DNA of 64,000 nt from Burkholderia sp. Ac-20365 (GTDB taxonomy: Bacteria; Pseudomonadota; Gammaproteobacteria; Burkholderiales; Burkholderiaceae): assembly GCF_017104715.1 (NCBI RefSeq), contig NZ_JAAGPI010000004.1, forward strand, positions 395,670 through 459,669. Direction: 5' to 3'. The position numbers were made by a program, and so were the translations under genes. The notes under the pieces were generated by a model. The model saw only the letters and a program-made list of their open reading frames with translations, did no database searches and was not told where the DNA came from. Position 1 is the first letter of the stretch. The number at the start of each line of letters is the position of its first letter. This document shows positions 62,289-64,000 of this stretch, in pieces.

Positions 62289-62822
62289 TTATAGCCTCTG
62301 GCCCGCGCCCGCGAACTGGTCGTTCCCGGCCTTGTCGAAAATGGCCTCAGGCCACAGGACCAGCCAACCGTCATTGCGAAACGGCAGGGGCACGATGTTG
62401 ACCCAGCATACGGCGAAGTAGATCAGACCGCTGACGGCGAAGGTACCGCTGACCCATTCTGGTCCGACAAGCTGTTGCCAGATCGATAGGCAAAAAATAG
62501 AAAAGGCCAGGTCCCACGCCGGCCCGCCTGCTGCTACGACGCGCGCCTGCCACCGGGTCAGCGCGGCGAAGTCCCGATCCTCGAAACGCACACCCATAAC
62601 GGACAGGAACCAAAGCCGTGACGATCCGCGACGGGTGAAAAAGCCGATGCGTCCCTTCACGCCGAATGCGCGCGCCGCGCTCCAGTGTGCGAGCTCGTGA
62701 CCAACGACTGCTACGACGCAGACGAAAGTAGCGCAAAGCGCGCTTGCCAGTGCGATCCCGGGAGTCGCCGTCAGAATGAAATGCCACGGGGTGGTGAGAA
62801 ATGAGAGCATCGAGAGGACCAT
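62289..62822 (-). CDS. M50-type (site-2 protease-like) membrane metalloprotease
   Basis: A 177-residue protein with several hydrophobic helices. VVGHELAHWSAARAFGVKG holds the HExxH zinc motif in a membrane segment, and NIVPLPFRNDG is the second conserved N-x-x-P...DG motif of the M50 family. It would cleave a membrane substrate. No anti-sigma factor is adjacent. The start is uncertain; an upstream TTG gives 15 more residues. Confidence 0.78.
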   Translation of the reverse strand: MVLSMLSFLTTPWHFILTATPGIALASALCATFVCVVAVVGHELAHWSAARAFGVKGRIGFFTRRGSSRLWFLSVMGVRFEDRDFAALTRWQARVVAAGGPAWDLAFSIFCLSIWQQLVGPEWVSGTFAVSGLIYFAVCWVNIVPLPFRNDGWLVLWPEAIFDKAGNDQFAGAGQRL

Positions 62823-62923
62823 GGTAGTGGAGGTGCTTAACTGTAGCGCGTCGCTCGCGCTGTGCAAAATTTCTGCGAAGAACGCCGCTACTCGACGGCC
62901 TCCGTTCGCATTCTTAAAACGGC

Positions 62924-62959
62924 AACGGCCCGTAGCCCCGTTGAGGGCTACAGGCCGTT
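62924..62959 (-). terminator. Probable terminator after a leader-bearing gene
   Basis: Two stacked stems (AACGGCC/GGCCGTT and GTAGCCC/GGGCTAC with a bulge) lie directly after the stop codon. The minus-strand flank is GCCGTTTT. Confidence 0.6.
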
Positions 62960-62964
62960 CGTTT

Positions 62965-63723
62965 CTACTTCATCCAGCGAGGTCGGCGAATCTTGTCCGC
63001 GCCGATCAGGTTTATCGTCTGCCGGGCGTGCTGTTTGACGAACGCCATCGCCTGCTGGTCTGTCCAGTCGGAGCCGGTCGTTTGCGCGGCGATCGTCCGT
63101 AACGCTTCCGCTGCGTGATAGCGGCGCTCGAACAGCATCGCATGATGGACCGAGTCGGCCAGTGCGCGTTCTGTTGTCAGCAGGGCGTCCTTCAGAACCA
63201 GATCAGGCGGACCATTCTTTCCATCGTTGAGATGTTTGTTCGCAACGATGCGAGCCACACTGAACTCGCTTCCGCATAGCTCTTCTGCCGAGTAAGGCGC
63301 GCCGGCGTCAGCGGCATTGAGGACATCCTTCAACGCGGCGGCGAGAACCGCTTCGTCGGTCATGTCCACGATTTTGCAGGCGGGATTTTCCAGGTCATGA
63401 CGCGCGATCGCGTCATGCACACCGATTTCGAAAAGAACCCCGAAATCGGCTTTGGGATTGGCCGCGACCGATAGCGCGCGAGAGAAGGCTTCTGCCATCA
63501 ATCGGACGTCCGTCAGTGCCGCATCGCGTTCGGCGAGAACCTCCCACTTCGAGGCATCGAGCGGCATCATTCCCGGGGCTGATACAAGCTCACCTTTCTG
63601 ACCGCGCCTGGCCCAACCGATTTCACCTTCGGCACCGCTCGCGCGGATGAAACGGATCTTTACGGTGGCGCCATTGGGCCATTCCTTTTCCATCACGGGA
63701 ATTGCGGTTTGATCTTGCTGCAT
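62965..63723 (-). CDS. Hypothetical protein, 252 residues
   Basis: Not recognised. Helical, soluble, acidic. The ATG is five bases after GGAGG; a GTG one codon upstream is less likely. A normal leader precedes it and a terminator-like stem follows. Confidence 0.72.
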   Translation of the reverse strand: MQQDQTAIPVMEKEWPNGATVKIRFIRASGAEGEIGWARRGQKGELVSAPGMMPLDASKWEVLAERDAALTDVRLMAEAFSRALSVAANPKADFGVLFEIGVHDAIARHDLENPACKIVDMTDEAVLAAALKDVLNAADAGAPYSAEELCGSEFSVARIVANKHLNDGKNGPPDLVLKDALLTTERALADSVHHAMLFERRYHAAEALRTIAAQTTGSDWTDQQAMAFVKQHARQTINLIGADKIRRPRWMK

Positions 63724-63806
63724 CACTTCCTCCAGTTTATTGCCGAAAGCTCGGCGTCGAAAAGGAAGGGAAGACTGCTTCGCAGAAGCGCTCAGCTTCT
63801 GCGAAA
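63724..63806 (-). promoter_or_regulatory. Structured 5' leader
   Basis: Hairpin 1 TTCGCAGAAGC/GCTTCTGCGAA is unusually long. Outer stem CTTCC/GGAAG borders the Shine-Dalgarno sequence; inner hairpin GCCGA/TCGGC. Hairpin 2 is not evident. Confidence 0.75.
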
Positions 63807-63858
63807 TCGTCTCTGCAGGGATGATCCCAGCGCCGCCAGGGCGGCGCGGGACGCGTTT

Positions 63859-63999
63859 TCAGTCACCGACTCCCTGGCTCAGAAGAGCCTTCGACTCGGT
63901 CGATACCTTCTCCACGCCGTGATTGTCACGGGCGCAGATTTCAGTGCCGCCCTGCGCGCGATAGACGCAGACCTGGGTAGCGCCGTAAGCCGAGCACAA
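63859..63999 (-). CDS. C-terminal end of a gene running off the window (partial)
   Basis: The last 46 codons are visible. Three Cys (one at the edge, then QVCVYR and EICARD) suggest a disulfide- or metal-containing protein, with the end KALLSQGVGD. No family is recognised. Confidence 0.55.
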   Translation of the reverse strand: MCSAYGATQVCVYRAQGGTEICARDNHGVEKVSTESKALLSQGVGD

Positions 64000-64000
64000 C

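Noticed and set aside
13..63806. Leaders considered as a CRISPR array or as DNA repeats
   Set aside because: The sequences differ too much from copy to copy; only structure and order are conserved, and each copy is fixed at a start codon.
1..64000. Mobile-element hallmarks (IS transposase, integrase, att repeats, relaxase, T4SS)
   Set aside because: None was found by motif reading on either strand. The plasmid or ICE idea rests on gene content only.

Overview
The window is high-G+C DNA that reads as an accessory region of a beta-proteobacterial replicon, most likely a large plasmid, chromid or integrated element of a Burkholderia/Paraburkholderia-type host. This is inferred from the FlhD and FliA types, the H-NS-type protein, the TerC/TelA proteins and the many small lipoproteins, not from any rRNA or core gene. 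No tRNA, rRNA, CRISPR array, transposase, integrase, replication, partition or conjugation-machinery gene is visible. About half of the proteins have no family that I recognise.

Layout. 0.3-2.5 kb: a hipB-hipA toxin-antitoxin operon behind four 18-bp operator-like repeats, followed by a small PD-(D/E)XK-like protein. 2.6-10.6 kb (minus strand): an ADP-ribosyltransferase-like protein, a tRNA-guanine-transglycosylase/DpdA-like protein, unknowns, a GHKL ATPase and a frameshifted DNA methyltransferase. 10.7-17.2 kb: small lipoproteins, membrane proteins, an H-NS-tail protein and a PD-(D/E)XK-like protein. 17.4-22.5 kb: a ter/tel-type stress block (two TerC-like membrane proteins, TelA, TerD, a TelA-like coiled coil and a VWA protein). 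22.9-34 kb: an NYN protein, an LPD1/zincin-like polyvalent protein and a run of unknown genes. 34-46 kb: small membrane and secreted proteins, a broken GntR/FCD regulator, a FliA-type sigma factor and an FlhD-type regulator without flagellar genes. 46-57 kb: a plus-strand unknown gene, a protein with a histone-H1-like tail, a DUF5131 (Gp37/Gp68) protein, a TerB-C-like protein, a BtpA-like protein, a CsgG-like lipoprotein, a short GntR regulator and a CAP-domain lipoprotein interrupted by a stop codon. 57-64 kb: more unknown genes, a LigD-like ligase-polymerase, an LRAT-like protein and an M50-type protease.

The strongest unexplained signal is a family of about twenty structured 5' leaders. 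Each lies directly upstream of a start codon. Each has the same order: a GCTTCG-like element, hairpin 1, hairpin 2, then a stem in which an anti-Shine-Dalgarno strand pairs with the Shine-Dalgarno sequence around a short inner hairpin (typically CGCC-loop-GGCA). The base pairs change from copy to copy while pairing is kept, which is internal covariation. The leaders precede otherwise unrelated genes (ADP-ribosyltransferase-like, DpdA-like, GHKL ATPase, methyltransferase, zincin and many unknowns). All but one lie on the minus strand. This suggests a shared translational or ssDNA-level control of a dispersed regulon carried by the element.

Several genes look freshly broken: the methyltransferase (one base missing), the CAP lipoprotein (in-frame TAA), the GntR/FCD regulator (DNA-binding domain deleted), and possibly two more. 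Start codons were chosen from Shine-Dalgarno position and leader position where possible. All family calls come from motifs read by eye.
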